From Dehalococcoidales bacterium (GTDB lineage: Bacteria; Chloroflexota; Dehalococcoidia; Dehalococcoidales; BS750m-G39), in contig JAGMCH010000029.1 in the NCBI GenBank assembly GCA_023129255.1, positions 1 through 32,532 of the forward strand: a DNA stretch of 32,532 bases, written 5' to 3'. Below are positions 9,017 through 20,634 of this stretch, piece by piece. Under the pieces are notes generated by a model. The model worked only from the letters and a program-made list of their open reading frames with translations, did not search any database and was not told the origin of the DNA. The position numbers and the translations under genes were made by a program. Position 1 is the first letter of the stretch; the number at the start of each line of letters is the position of its first letter.

Positions 9017-9543
9017 AGCAAGTCTATCTGCTCACCGGGCAGCCGGGAACAGGCAAGACCACAATTATAAAGCAAGCCATAGCCGAGATGAAGGGCAAGG
9101 CCGGCGGCTTTTATACCGAGGAAATAAAAAGCCAGGGGGTAAGACAGGGCTTCAGGCTGGTTACTCTGGATGGACAAACTGCGGTACTGGCTCACCTCTA
9201 TTTCCACAGCCCACATCGGGTAAGCAAGTATGGTGTTGACGTTGAAAGCCTGGATAAGGTAGGAGTTTCTGCCATTAACCAGGCAATCAAGAAGTGCGAC
9301 TTAGTGGTCATTGACGAAATTGGCAAGATGGAGCTATTCTCGGCTAAATTCAGGGAAGCGGTGTTAAACATACTTAACAGCAGGAAGAGGCTGCTGGGAA
9401 CTATTATGCTCAGCCCCCACCCATGTGCCGATGCTATCAAGCGCCAGCCTCAAGTAAATCTGGTAACCGTCACCAGAACCAACCACCAGCAGGTGCTGGA
9501 GGAGCTGCAAGACTGGCTAGCCACCGAATCCCCCAAATTATAG
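9013..9543 (+). CDS. THEP1-family nucleoside-triphosphatase
   Basis: P-loop GQPGTGKTT, 'GGFYTEEIKSQGVRQGFRLVTLDG', 'VVIDEIGKMELFS' characteristic of THEP1 NTPases. Confidence 0.92.
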   Translation: MKQVYLLTGQPGTGKTTIIKQAIAEMKGKAGGFYTEEIKSQGVRQGFRLVTLDGQTAVLAHLYFHSPHRVSKYGVDVESLDKVGVSAINQAIKKCDLVVIDEIGKMELFSAKFREAVLNILNSRKRLLGTIMLSPHPCADAIKRQPQVNLVTVTRTNHQQVLEELQDWLATESPKL

Positions 9544-9569
9544 TATAATTCCCTCAGACGGAGGTTAAG

Positions 9570-11969
9570 ATGCCAACGGCTTATCTTGTCCCACATACTC
9601 ATTATGATGTGGCTTGGGCTTTCTCCAAGGAAGAATATCTCAAGATAAATGAAGCCATTCTGGAGCAAGCTTTAAGGCTGATGAAGAAACCGGAATTTAA
9701 GTTCTGCTTGGAGCAAACCTTCCTGCTCAAAGAGATGGAGAAAAGGAACCCTCCCATCTCCAAACGCATCACGAAAATGATAAAGGAGGGCAAATGCGAG
9801 ATAGTCGATGGGCAATACCTTATGCCGGATGCTATGCTTCCCACTGGTGAGGTGCTGGTAAGGGATATCCTGGTTGGCAAAAGATACTGTAAGCAGAAAT
9901 TTGGCATTGAGGTGCCCGTGGCCTGGGCCGCCGATAGCTTCGGCATGAATGCTCAGCTTCCTCAAATTTATAAGAAAGCGGGGTACAAATGGCTCGCTTT
10001 CAGAAGGGGTGCCCGGGCAGAAATTACGGAGAGCGAATTCCTGTGGAAGGGGTTGGATGGAACCACCATCCTGACTCACTGGTTCCCCCTGGGTTACCGG
10101 GCTGGGCTGGATATTGATAAATGGGAAGAGTCATTTGCTGAGCTTAATAAATATGCCTCCACCCCCAATATCTTGATGCCCTGCGGCAGCGGCTCCATGC
10201 CCCCACAGCCTGAAACCATCCCGGCAGTAAAGAAGTGGAACCGAACCCACCCCGACATTCAGATGAAGATAGCCACCCCAAAGGAATTCTTCCAGGCACT
10301 GGAAAGCTCCAGCAAAAGGTTTGAAGTAATAGAAGGCGAGTTATACGATGACGAACTGGTTGCTGTCTTCCCCCAGGTATGCTCCAGTCGGACCTGGATA
10401 GTGCAGGGCACCAGGGAATGCGAAGGACTGCTCATCACCGCTGAAACCTTTGCCACCATCGCCTGGCTTCTTGGCGCTGAATATCCAACCGACGAGTTCC
10501 GGGAGGCGTGGGGAAAAGCCCTGTTCCTTGCCTTCCATGATGTAATCACCGGCTGCGGCGTGGATGAAATTTATGAAGAGGTAAGGGAGATTTTTGCCTT
10601 TCTCAAAAGCAAACTCAGCCAAATCCTGACCGAATCTTTAATCTACATAGCGGGAAAAATAAACACCAAAGGTAAAGGGACAGCGGTGTTCAACCCCCTC
10701 CCCTGGCCGACAAAGAACTGGGTTGAATCAGCCAAGGGCGGTTTTATTGCTGATGTCCCCCCGCTGGGCTATAAGGTGTATAAGTCTGTCCCCCTAAAAA
10801 AGAAGCCATCGGATAGGATAAAAATTGAAGGCAATGAGATAGAAACGCCATTTTTCAAGCTAAAAGTAGATGATAAAACCGGGATAATTGAGGTCTCCGA
10901 TAAAGCTGGAAATCGGTTACTAAGCGGAAATGAGATTATTATTGAGGATGAGGTTGGCGACCTCTATTATCATCGCACTAGGTTCTCCCCTGAGTTGATA
11001 AAGAGCGAATCAGGCGAAGGCATACAATATGGAAGTTTCAAGCCCAAAGGCTTCCGCATAAAGGAGGAAGGCTCAAGGGTAAAAGTAATCTTTGAAAACG
11101 AGTATTACTGCCTCACCTGGCCTTACAGACTACAGAAAAGGTTCCCCCCCATAATTTACAAGTATAAAACGCTGGATATCAGCAAAGAGGTGGTGATTTA
11201 TAGCGATATCCCCCGCCTGGAATTTATTACCAGAATTGATAATAAATACCCCAATATAAGGCTGAGGGTTAAGTTTGATACCATGATAGACAGGAACGTC
11301 TGCTTTCGGGAGACACAATTTGGGGTTATTCCCGAGCCAACCGAGTTCTTCACCAGAGACGAGGGAGCCAAACCATCGGGGATACCTAATTTTCTGAGCT
11401 GGTTTGATGTAAGCGATGGGACACGAGGGATAACCTTTATGAACAAGGGACTACCGGCGGTGGAAAAAGTGGGCACCGCTGCCTACATCACCCTTTTCCG
11501 GGGGGTCTACGGACTCTCCGCCGATGGCATAGCCGGACCTTTAGTCCCCACCCCGGATGCCCTGGAGCTGAAGTCCTATACCTTTGAATACGCCGTCCAA
11601 CCCCATGATGGAGACTGGCGGCAGGCTGAGATGTATAAACAGGCACAGGATTTTCACCATTTGCCCACCGCCATCCAGGCTAATGCCAAGGGAGATTTAC
11701 CCTCAGAATACTCTTTTCTAAAGCTTTCGCCCCATAACCTCATCTTCTCCGCCCTGAAGAAAGCCGAAGACAGCGACGGCGTTATCCTGCGCTTCTTTGA
11801 GACCACGGGAGAGGTTACACAGGCTGAGGTGGAGCTATTCAGAGCCATTAAAAGATTGACACTGGTGGATTTACTGGAAAGAGAAGAAGGCGAACTGCCA
11901 TTTGAAGGAACCCGATTCAGGCTTGAGGTAAAACCCTTTGAGATAGTGACCCTGAAGCTTGAGTTTTAG
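9570..11969 (+). CDS. Glycoside hydrolase family 38-type alpha-mannosidase
   Basis: 799 aa; N-terminal 'PHTHYDVAWAFSKEEYL' (HxHxDxxW) and 'WAADSFGMNAQLPQIYKKAGY' nucleophile region. Confidence 0.9.
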   Translation: MPTAYLVPHTHYDVAWAFSKEEYLKINEAILEQALRLMKKPEFKFCLEQTFLLKEMEKRNPPISKRITKMIKEGKCEIVDGQYLMPDAMLPTGEVLVRDILVGKRYCKQKFGIEVPVAWAADSFGMNAQLPQIYKKAGYKWLAFRRGARAEITESEFLWKGLDGTTILTHWFPLGYRAGLDIDKWEESFAELNKYASTPNILMPCGSGSMPPQPETIPAVKKWNRTHPDIQMKIATPKEFFQALESSSKRFEVIEGELYDDELVAVFPQVCSSRTWIVQGTRECEGLLITAETFATIAWLLGAEYPTDEFREAWGKALFLAFHDVITGCGVDEIYEEVREIFAFLKSKLSQILTESLIYIAGKINTKGKGTAVFNPLPWPTKNWVESAKGGFIADVPPLGYKVYKSVPLKKKPSDRIKIEGNEIETPFFKLKVDDKTGIIEVSDKAGNRLLSGNEIIIEDEVGDLYYHRTRFSPELIKSESGEGIQYGSFKPKGFRIKEEGSRVKVIFENEYYCLTWPYRLQKRFPPIIYKYKTLDISKEVVIYSDIPRLEFITRIDNKYPNIRLRVKFDTMIDRNVCFRETQFGVIPEPTEFFTRDEGAKPSGIPNFLSWFDVSDGTRGITFMNKGLPAVEKVGTAAYITLFRGVYGLSADGIAGPLVPTPDALELKSYTFEYAVQPHDGDWRQAEMYKQAQDFHHLPTAIQANAKGDLPSEYSFLKLSPHNLIFSALKKAEDSDGVILRFFETTGEVTQAEVELFRAIKRLTLVDLLEREEGELPFEGTRFRLEVKPFEIVTLKLEF

Positions 11970-11997
11970 CCGGGGACTTTGTTTACTAAGGCGTCTC

Positions 11998-12092
11998 ATT
12001 CCCACCAAAAGCGGGAATTTAAGGGCGAAGCCCCTGAGGGTGGGCCGGGTGGGAAGAAAGACACCTAAAAATGGGGGGTGGGGTTGATAAAA
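11998..12092 (+). repeat. Dispersed GC-rich repeat, copy 3 (GGGTGGG type)
   Basis: 'ggcgaagcccctgagggtgggccgggtgggaagaaagaca...atggggggtggggttgataaa' parallels 2164-2250 and 114-197. Confidence 0.72.
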
Positions 12093-12128
12093 ATTCTCAC
12101 AACAAGGGCTAAAAGGAAGTAAACTCTA

Positions 12129-13124
12129 ATGCTGCCGGAAATGGTTAGAGCCCTATTAGAGCCCCAAGCCTATCCCCAGGCTCCAGGGAAAATAGAGCTG
12201 GTGCAGACCCAGATGTCATTCGTCTTCCTCACCGATGAATTTGTTTATAAGGTAAAGAAAGCGGTAAACCTGGGCTACCTGGACTATACTTCTTTGGAAA
12301 AGCGCCAGTTCTATTGCCAGCGGGAGGTTGAGCTTAACCGCCGTCTCTGCCCTGAGGTCTATCTAGGGGTGGTGCCCATAACCCGAGATAGAGGGGCTAT
12401 CTTGGTAGCCGGCAAAGGGGAAGTTATAGAGCATGCGGTAAAGATGCGCCGTCTCCCCCAGCAAGCAATGATGGATGTGCTGCTTGGTGATAACCAGGTA
12501 TCACCGGAAATGATAACCAGGGTGGCACAAAAACTGGTGGCGTTTCACCGAAAGGCGGAGACCAACGCCAATATCAGCACCTTTGGTGAAATTAAAGCCA
12601 TCACCCAGAACACTGACGAGAATTTTGACCAGACCAAAAAATACATAGGAACTACCCTTTCAAGAGAAAAGTATCAGCGTATCAAGGATTACACTGACGG
12701 CTTTATTGAGGAAAATGCCCCTCTATTTGGCAAGCGGATAGCCGATGGCAGGATAAAGGACTGCCACGGAGACCTTCATGCCGCCCATATCTGCTTCACC
12801 GACGACATCTGCATCTACGACTGTATAGAATTTAACGATAGGTTCAGATATTGCGATGTCGCCTCGGAGGTTGCCTTCCTGGCTATGGACTTAGACCACT
12901 ACGGGCGAGCCGACCTATCACGTAGCTTGGTCAACGCCTATGTAGCTGAGAGCCGGGATAGCCAGTTACTGGAGCTACTCAATTTCTACAAGTGCTACCG
13001 GGCTTATGTGCGGGGCAAGGTGGAGAGCTTTAAGCTCGACGACCCTTATATCTCAAAGGAGGAAAAGGAGAGACTCTTAGCTGTTGCCAAGAGGTATTTC
13101 GAACTTGCTGAATCGTATATATGA
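12129..13124 (+). CDS. Aminoglycoside-phosphotransferase-like kinase (N-half of APH-AAA bifunctional type)
   Basis: 'SFVFLTDEFVYKVKKAVNLGYLDYTSLEKRQFYCQREVELNRR', 'DCHGDLHAAHICF' (HGDLH), 'IYDCIEFNDRFRYCDVASEVAFLAMDLD'. Confidence 0.88.
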   Translation: MLPEMVRALLEPQAYPQAPGKIELVQTQMSFVFLTDEFVYKVKKAVNLGYLDYTSLEKRQFYCQREVELNRRLCPEVYLGVVPITRDRGAILVAGKGEVIEHAVKMRRLPQQAMMDVLLGDNQVSPEMITRVAQKLVAFHRKAETNANISTFGEIKAITQNTDENFDQTKKYIGTTLSREKYQRIKDYTDGFIEENAPLFGKRIADGRIKDCHGDLHAAHICFTDDICIYDCIEFNDRFRYCDVASEVAFLAMDLDHYGRADLSRSLVNAYVAESRDSQLLELLNFYKCYRAYVRGKVESFKLDDPYISKEEKERLLAVAKRYFELAESYI

Positions 13125-13202
13125 TATATTATCGTGTAGGTCAAGAACAAAGCCGATTAGGCGGACCCTGTAATATCAACGACAATTTGAAGGAGGTGCT
13201 TT

Positions 13203-13637
13203 ATGAAATGGATAACACGGGAGCATGTGCATGTGGATAGGGTGGCCTGTCCCTGGCTCATCAAGAGGTTCGTCGATGCAGATGCCGAGTTCATCTTCGC
13301 CCCACCTGACGAGGTGATGGATAGAGCCAAGCGTGAAGGAGCTACCCCTTTCGACGCCAGGGGTCAGGCTGAACTCGATCACCACGAGGGCAGATGCAGC
13401 TTTGAGAGCATCATTAAGAAGTACGAGTTGACGGATCCGGCTCTACTGGGAGTAGCCAAAGTAGTACATGCGGCTGATGTCAGGGAAGACCGTGCTACCG
13501 CACCGGAAGCAGATGGGCTAGAGGCAATCGCTAGAGGATTCGGACTAATCTATAGTGATGACTTCGAGATTCTGGAGAAGCAGTTCCCTGTTTACGACGC
13601 CCTGTACGCCTACTGCAAATCTAAACTTGGTCAATAA
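13203..13637 (+). CDS. ChrB C-terminal-domain-like ('chromate resistance') protein
   Basis: 'MKWITREHVHVDRVACPWLIKRFVDADAEFIF...FDARGQAELDHHEGRCSFE' signature; strong SD AAGGAGGTG at 13190-13198. Confidence 0.87.
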   Translation: MKWITREHVHVDRVACPWLIKRFVDADAEFIFAPPDEVMDRAKREGATPFDARGQAELDHHEGRCSFESIIKKYELTDPALLGVAKVVHAADVREDRATAPEADGLEAIARGFGLIYSDDFEILEKQFPVYDALYAYCKSKLGQ

Positions 13638-13741
13638 AGCTGCCCTCAAACCATGTTGGAAAAGATCCAGTTACTCGTTAGAGAAGCAGATACACTGTAT
13701 TCTTATTTCAAGAAACAGTTATAGAGCAAGGTGAAGTAATT

Positions 13742-14952
13742 ATGAGCAAATGGCGTTCATTCATTAATATTTCATTAGTAGATTTTTCGGCAAGATTGAG
13801 CTACAACGTCGCCAGAACGCCATTGTTACCACTTTTTGCCTTGTATTTGGGAGCCCCCCTCTCACTAATAGGTATAATAGTCGGAGCATCCACGGTAACC
13901 GGTATTTTCTTAAAAGCCCCTTCAGGTGCCTTGTCTGATTACATTGGCAGAAAGAGGATGCTTCTTTTTGGTGCGCTCCTTTTTGCCGTTATGCCCTTTA
14001 GTTATTATTTCGTAGCTCTAGCCTGGATTCTTATTATCATAAGAATTATTCACGGAATGGCTACCTCGATATACGGGCCGGTAGCAAATGCAGTGGTTGC
14101 CAATATTGCTGGTAAAGAAAAGGGGAAGTATCTGTCAATTTTCTCCTTGATAAAAATCGGGACTAATGCTCTGGGAGGCGTAATTGGCGGCTGGCTATTA
14201 TACTCTCTGGCCAAGGGACAAGATTATACTATCAGTGATTTTCACAATGCTTATTTAATTTGTGGAATCTTAGGAATGATTGCCTTACTAGTAGCTTTCT
14301 TTGTACTGCCTAAAATAGAACCGTCTACCGAACGTAGAGGAATAAAAGATTCTTTTGGCAAAACCCTTGATGGATTAAGGGATACAGGCAGAAATTTGAA
14401 AATATTGATGACTTCGTCAATGGAATCGCTTCAAAATATGACAATGGGTGCAGCCATGGCATTTTTGCCAATATTGGCCGTAAAAGAATACGGTCTTTCC
14501 GTACTTCAGGCTGGAATTCTATGGTCGGTGGCAATGGGTGTTTCTGTAGCCTGCAAGCCTGTTATGGGTTATCTTTCAGATAGGATGAAACGATGGAAGC
14601 TTGTTTCATTAGGTATGTTTATTTGTGCTATTTCATTTGTAGGTTTCACATTAACCTCTGATTTTTATTTGTTGACAGTAGTAGCGATATTCTTTGGTTT
14701 CGCCGAGGCGATTGTTACCACTTCCACCATTGCTTATGTAGCTGAAGTGGCATCGGCAAAGCGACTTGGAGCCAGTCTGGGTGTATTTGGAACTATTGCC
14801 GATACAGGCCAGGCTTTGGGTCCAATAATTGTCGGGATTTTGCTTGCCTACATAAGTTATTTTAGCAGTTTTATGGTTGTTTCATTGTGTATAATTTTGT
14901 TGACAGTTTTATATGCTGCTATGCAGATAAAGGGAGAGAAGGAGGTGGTAAA

Positions 14953-14956
<4 letters not shown>
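13742..14956 (+). CDS. MFS transporter
   Basis: 404 aa, about 12 TM segments, 'GALSDYIGRKRMLLFG' loop motif A; visibly AT-richer than flanking genes. Confidence 0.93.
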
Positions 14957-16907
<1,951 letters not shown>

Positions 16908-16920
16908 AAAAGGAGAAAAA

Positions 16921-18129
16921 ATGTCAAGTAGCTTTAGCAGTTCACCAACCTATATGCTCACCTCAGAGTCAGTTACTGAAGGGCACCCCGATAAGCTATG
17001 CGACCAGATATCGGACGCCATCCTTGACGCCATTCTGGCGCAAGACCCCTATGCCAGGGTAGCCTGCGAGACAGCGGTAACCAATGGCATGATAATCGTC
17101 CTCGGTGAGATTACCACCGACTGCTATATTGAGATTCCTCAGATAGTGCGGGAGGTAGTCCGTGACGTAGGCTATACCCATCCCGAATATGGCTTTGAGT
17201 ATCAAGCCTGCGGGGTGATGGTCTCCATCAAGGAGCAGTCCAGCGACATTGCCCTGGGGGTAAATAAATCGTTGGAGGCAAAAGGAGCTTCAGCCGATGA
17301 CCTTGATAAGATTGGTGCCGGCGACCAGGGAATGATGGTTGGCTTTGCCTGCAATGAGACGCCTGAGCTTATGCCACTGCCTATTTCCCTGGCACATAAG
17401 CTATGCCGGCGCCTGGCTCAGGTGAGGAAGGATAATACCCTACCCTACCTCCGCCCCGATGGAAAATCACAGGTAACCATTGAATATAGCCATGGCATCC
17501 CCAAGCGAGTAGATAGTATAGTACTGGGAGCCCAGCACAACCCCGATGTCAACCAGGCTCAGATTGAAAAAGACATCATTAAGCAAGTAATCAGGGAAGT
17601 CATCCCGACCACACTAATAGATGATAAAACCAAGTATTATGTCAATGCTACCGGTCGATTTGTCATCGGAGGTCCGGTATCCGATACCGGCTTTACTGGG
17701 CGCAAAATCCTGGTCGATACCTACGGCGGTATTGCCCGGCACGGTGGTGGTTGCTTCTCGGGCAAAGACCCAACTAAAGTCGACCGCTCAGCAGCTTACA
17801 TGGCTCGCTACATAGCCAAGAATATTGTCGCCGCCGGTCTGGCTGAACGGCTGGAGATCCAGATTTCTTATTCCATTGGCGTTGCCCATCCCCTCTCCGT
17901 CTCCGTTGAGACCTTCGGCACCGCCAAGGTTGACCACGAGAGCATACTCAAGCTGATAGATAAGCACTTTGACCTCAGGCCAGAAGCCATTATCCGAAAC
18001 CTTGACCTGCGCCGTCCGATATATAGACCCACCTCTTGTTACGGGCACTTCGGCAGAGACGACCTAGACCTCCCCTGGGAAAAGACCGATAAAGCCGAGA
18101 TATTAAAGAAAGAGGCGCTGGGTAAGTAA
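16921..18129 (+). CDS. metK: S-adenosylmethionine synthetase
   Basis: '[31 protein letters not shown]', '[24 protein letters not shown]', '[34 protein letters not shown]'. Confidence 0.97.
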   Translation: MSSSFSSSPTYMLTSESVTEGHPDKLCDQISDAILDAILAQDPYARVACETAVTNGMIIVLGEITTDCYIEIPQIVREVVRDVGYTHPEYGFEYQACGVMVSIKEQSSDIALGVNKSLEAKGASADDLDKIGAGDQGMMVGFACNETPELMPLPISLAHKLCRRLAQVRKDNTLPYLRPDGKSQVTIEYSHGIPKRVDSIVLGAQHNPDVNQAQIEKDIIKQVIREVIPTTLIDDKTKYYVNATGRFVIGGPVSDTGFTGRKILVDTYGGIARHGGGCFSGKDPTKVDRSAAYMARYIAKNIVAAGLAERLEIQISYSIGVAHPLSVSVETFGTAKVDHESILKLIDKHFDLRPEAIIRNLDLRRPIYRPTSCYGHFGRDDLDLPWEKTDKAEILKKEALGK

Positions 18130-18158
18130 TAGAAGCATAACTGGGAGGTGGCAAAATA

Positions 18159-18713
18159 ATGGAAACTTGGGCGATTGTGGCACTGGTGCTAGGGTCAAAT
18201 ATCATTATTGCTCTTTCCACGTTTTTCGCCACAAAAATGCAAGTAAGCCATTCTGACAAACGGTTAGACAAAGAACTCGAAAGAGCGAGGGAGGTAGATT
18301 ATCGGGAGAGGCGACGAGAAATTAGAGGTGAACCATTACTCAAACTAAGAGCTGAGCTGGCCCGTATGGCCAACAAACAAAACAGATTGGTGGACGCGGC
18401 ACATAAACAACACACCAGGTTTGGTTTTACGGACGAAGAAGCACAAGAGCTACTGCGAGAGGCTATCGACGATTGGAACAACTACGTCAGAGGTGGGGAG
18501 TGGTTGCAAACTCTTTTCATGTTAGACGATGCGGAACTTGGAGACAAGCTAGGAGATATATTAAAGGGTTACACAGAATCTTATGTTAGTGCTATATACC
18601 ATAAAGACCTAAAAGCAACAGAACTAGGAGAAGCTATGCAGGTCTTTGAAATAAACAAAAATAAGATTATTGAAGTCCAATCATTAATTAACAAACGCTT
18701 AGAGGAATTGTAG
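18159..18713 (+). CDS. Hypothetical protein, N-terminal TM plus helical/coiled-coil region
   Basis: 184 aa; METWAIVALVLGSNIIIALSTFF TM; SD GGGAGGTGG upstream. Confidence 0.72.
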   Translation: METWAIVALVLGSNIIIALSTFFATKMQVSHSDKRLDKELERAREVDYRERRREIRGEPLLKLRAELARMANKQNRLVDAAHKQHTRFGFTDEEAQELLREAIDDWNNYVRGGEWLQTLFMLDDAELGDKLGDILKGYTESYVSAIYHKDLKATELGEAMQVFEINKNKIIEVQSLINKRLEEL

Positions 18714-18721
18714 TTCATATA

Positions 18722-18880
18722 AATAGGGAGTTTTAGAGGGGCGAAGTCCCTCTTATACAACTAATTCCCCCTCTCCTTTGAAGGAGAGGGGGACAAAGCG
18801 GGTTCCCAGGAAAATCGAAGATTTTTCTGGGTGCTTACAGGGGGTGAGGTAGAATAAATCCTATAAAATCTGGCACCGGA
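18722..18880 (+). repeat. Dispersed GC-rich repeat, copy 7 (left flank of lipoprotein gene)
   Basis: From 'cccctctcctttgaaggagagggggaca' to 'ataaatcctataaaatctggcaccg' it is nearly identical to 20524-20634. Confidence 0.9.
18805..18831. repeat. Palindromic mini-element, copy in repeat 7
   Basis: CCCAGGAAAATC-GAA-GATTTTTCTGGG; 12-bp arms, one G:U wobble if transcribed. Confidence 0.8.
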
Positions 18881-18962
18881 TTTAGATAGATGATTGACTT
18901 AACCAGCTTAATGACGTAATATTTTGCCAAATAGCGGTAGAGGAGCAAGGAGGCATCAAACA

Positions 18963-20345
18963 ATGTGGAAATCTAAAGGTATTAAATGGGTAGTTGCGGG
19001 CCTGGTTATCCTCACCATGCTTATGGGGAGCGGTTGTGGCTTGTTCAACAAGTCGCCGGAGATTACCAGCCTTACCCCCAGTGCCACAACGGTAGGGCCT
19101 GGGGGGAGCTGCACCGTAACCTGTACCGCCAGTGACCCCGACGAGGACGATACCCTTACCTATGCGTGGGCAGTCACCGGTGGGGCTATCTCAGGAACGG
19201 GTAACTCGGTTACCTGGACAGCGCCGGCAACTGAGGGAACCTACACCATCAGCGTGACCGTCAGCGATGGCGAAGGCGGAGAAGCCAGCGAGAGCTGCGC
19301 TATTGAGGTAACCAATACCCCACCGGTTATCGCCAGCCTTACCCCCAGTGCCACCAACGTGTTACCCAGCGGGAGTTGCACCGTAACCTGTACTGCCAGT
19401 GACGCCGATGGCGATATCCTTACCTATGCGTGGACAGCCACCGGTGGGGCTATCTCAGGAACGGGTAACTCGGTTACATGGACAGCGCCGACAACCGAGG
19501 GAACTTATACCATCAGCGTGACCGTCAGCGATGGTAAAGGTGGGACAGCCAGCGAGAGCTGCGCTATCATCGTCGAAATGAGATTCGGCTCCATCGACAT
19601 CAATTCTAGTCCCGCCGGAGCAACAGTCTACCTCGATGGGGTGGATACGGGAAATATAACTCCCTACGTCATAACCAATGCCCCCCCTGGCACCTATACT
19701 ATCAAGCTGGAGTTGTATCATTACAAAAATCGCCAGGCGCTGGTAACAGTCAATGCCGATGAGACCACCTATATTAATTGGTCGCTCAACTATGCCTCAG
19801 AGCAGACGATAACCATACAGCCTGACGCCACTGCCGGTAAAGATGCCGGTGTAGATACGTATTACCCGAATCAGAATTATGAAATCCACTATCAACTAGG
19901 TGCTGGTCATGGGACAGTAGACACCTGTAGAGCATACCTTCAGTTCAACCTCGCTTCAATTCCCGCTAATGCCGTAATAGTAAATGCTAGGTTGGGATTA
20001 TACTACTACTACACGGATAATTTGTCAGCGGCACTCATTGGAGCTTACTTAGTGCCGGGAGCCTGGAATGAAAGTACTATAACCTGGAATAACCAGCCGG
20101 CGGTGGTAACAACGCCAGAATATACCGTCAATGTGCCTGCTTTGGCAACAAACGCTTTTATCTACTGGTATATTAGCAACATGGTTAAGGGTTGGTGGGA
20201 TGGCAGCATACTAAATTACGGTGTAATGCTGAAAGATTACGATGAGAGCACCATAGAAGCCTGGAAAGGCTTTTACTCTTCCGACTGGGGCACTGCTAGC
20301 CAGCGTCCCGTACTAATAGTTACCTATTTCGACCCAACCTCCTAA
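18963..20345 (+). CDS. Secreted lipoprotein with two Ig/PKD-like repeats, PEGA domain and DNRLRE (disaggregatase-related) domain
   Basis: ATG 18963 after AAGGAGG; lipobox-like 'LTMLMGSGCG'; repeats 'SLTPSAT.V.P.GSCTVTCTASD'; PEGA 'GSIDINSSPAGATVYLDGVDTGNITPYVITNAPPGTYTI'; DNRLRE 'DTYYPNQNYEIHYQLGAG...AYLQFNLASIPANAVIVNARLGLYYY'. Confidence 0.88.
   Translation: MWKSKGIKWVVAGLVILTMLMGSGCGLFNKSPEITSLTPSATTVGPGGSCTVTCTASDPDEDDTLTYAWAVTGGAISGTGNSVTWTAPATEGTYTISVTVSDGEGGEASESCAIEVTNTPPVIASLTPSATNVLPSGSCTVTCTASDADGDILTYAWTATGGAISGTGNSVTWTAPTTEGTYTISVTVSDGKGGTASESCAIIVEMRFGSIDINSSPAGATVYLDGVDTGNITPYVITNAPPGTYTIKLELYHYKNRQALVTVNADETTYINWSLNYASEQTITIQPDATAGKDAGVDTYYPNQNYEIHYQLGAGHGTVDTCRAYLQFNLASIPANAVIVNARLGLYYYYTDNLSAALIGAYLVPGAWNESTITWNNQPAVVTTPEYTVNVPALATNAFIYWYISNMVKGWWDGSILNYGVMLKDYDESTIEAWKGFYSSDWGTASQRPVLIVTYFDPTS
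19068..19580 (+). repeat. In-frame tandem duplication, unit about 267 bp (89 aa), within lipoprotein gene
   Basis: 'agccttacccccagtgccac' at 19068 and 19335; long identical stretches e.g. 'ggtggggctatctcaggaacgggtaactcggttac'. Confidence 0.88.
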
Positions 20346-20358
20346 CCCGCAGCCAATC

Positions 20359-20389
20359 AGGAGAGCCTCCCTTTTAGGGAGGCTCTCCT
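20359..20389 (+). terminator. Strong hairpin after lipoprotein gene (terminator-like)
   Basis: Perfect 13-bp inverted repeat AGGAGAGCCTCCC-TTTTA-GGGAGGCTCTCCT, 14 nt after stop; weak T-tract. Confidence 0.72.
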
Positions 20390-20422
20390 CCCTTATCTGG
20401 CAAGTAGATGAGCAGTAAAAGG

Positions 20423-20634
20423 GAAGTTTAAGAGGGGCGAATACGGGGTCCCCGCAAAGGGGTGAGAAGCCCCAAGTTATAGGGAGTTTAAGAGAGGCGA
20501 AGCCCCTCTTTATAAAAAACCCTCCCCCTCTCCTTTGAAGGAGAGGGGGACACAGGGGGTTCCCAGGAAAATCGAAGATTTTTCTGGGTGCTTACAGGGG
20601 GTGAGGTAGAATAAATCCTATAAAATTTGGCACC
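20423..20634 (+). repeat. Dispersed GC-rich repeat, copy 8 (right flank of lipoprotein gene; includes an extra partial module 20423-20480)
   Basis: Direct repeat of 18722-18880; 'aagggaagtttaagaggggcga' and 'agggagtttaagagaggcgaagcccctctt' modules in tandem. Confidence 0.88.
20562..20588. repeat. Palindromic mini-element, copy in repeat 8
   Basis: CCCAGGAAAATCGAAGATTTTTCTGGG; flanked by 8-bp direct repeats ACAGGGGG at 20552-20559 and 20594-20601. Confidence 0.82.

Noticed and set aside
12129-13124. Aminoglycoside resistance gene
   Set aside because: APH-like fold but of the housekeeping/uncharacterised APH-AAA type; no specific resistance-enzyme signature.
13653-13724. 23-aa ORF (MLEKIQLLVREADTLYSYFKKQL) between ChrB-C and MFS
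   Set aside because: Too short and no clear RBS; could be a gene remnant but not supportable from one sequence.
14887-14952. Upstream start of the AAA ORF inside the MFS gene
   Set aside because: The 22 upstream codons are out-of-frame MFS sequence; TTG 14953 with GGAGGTGG is the better start.
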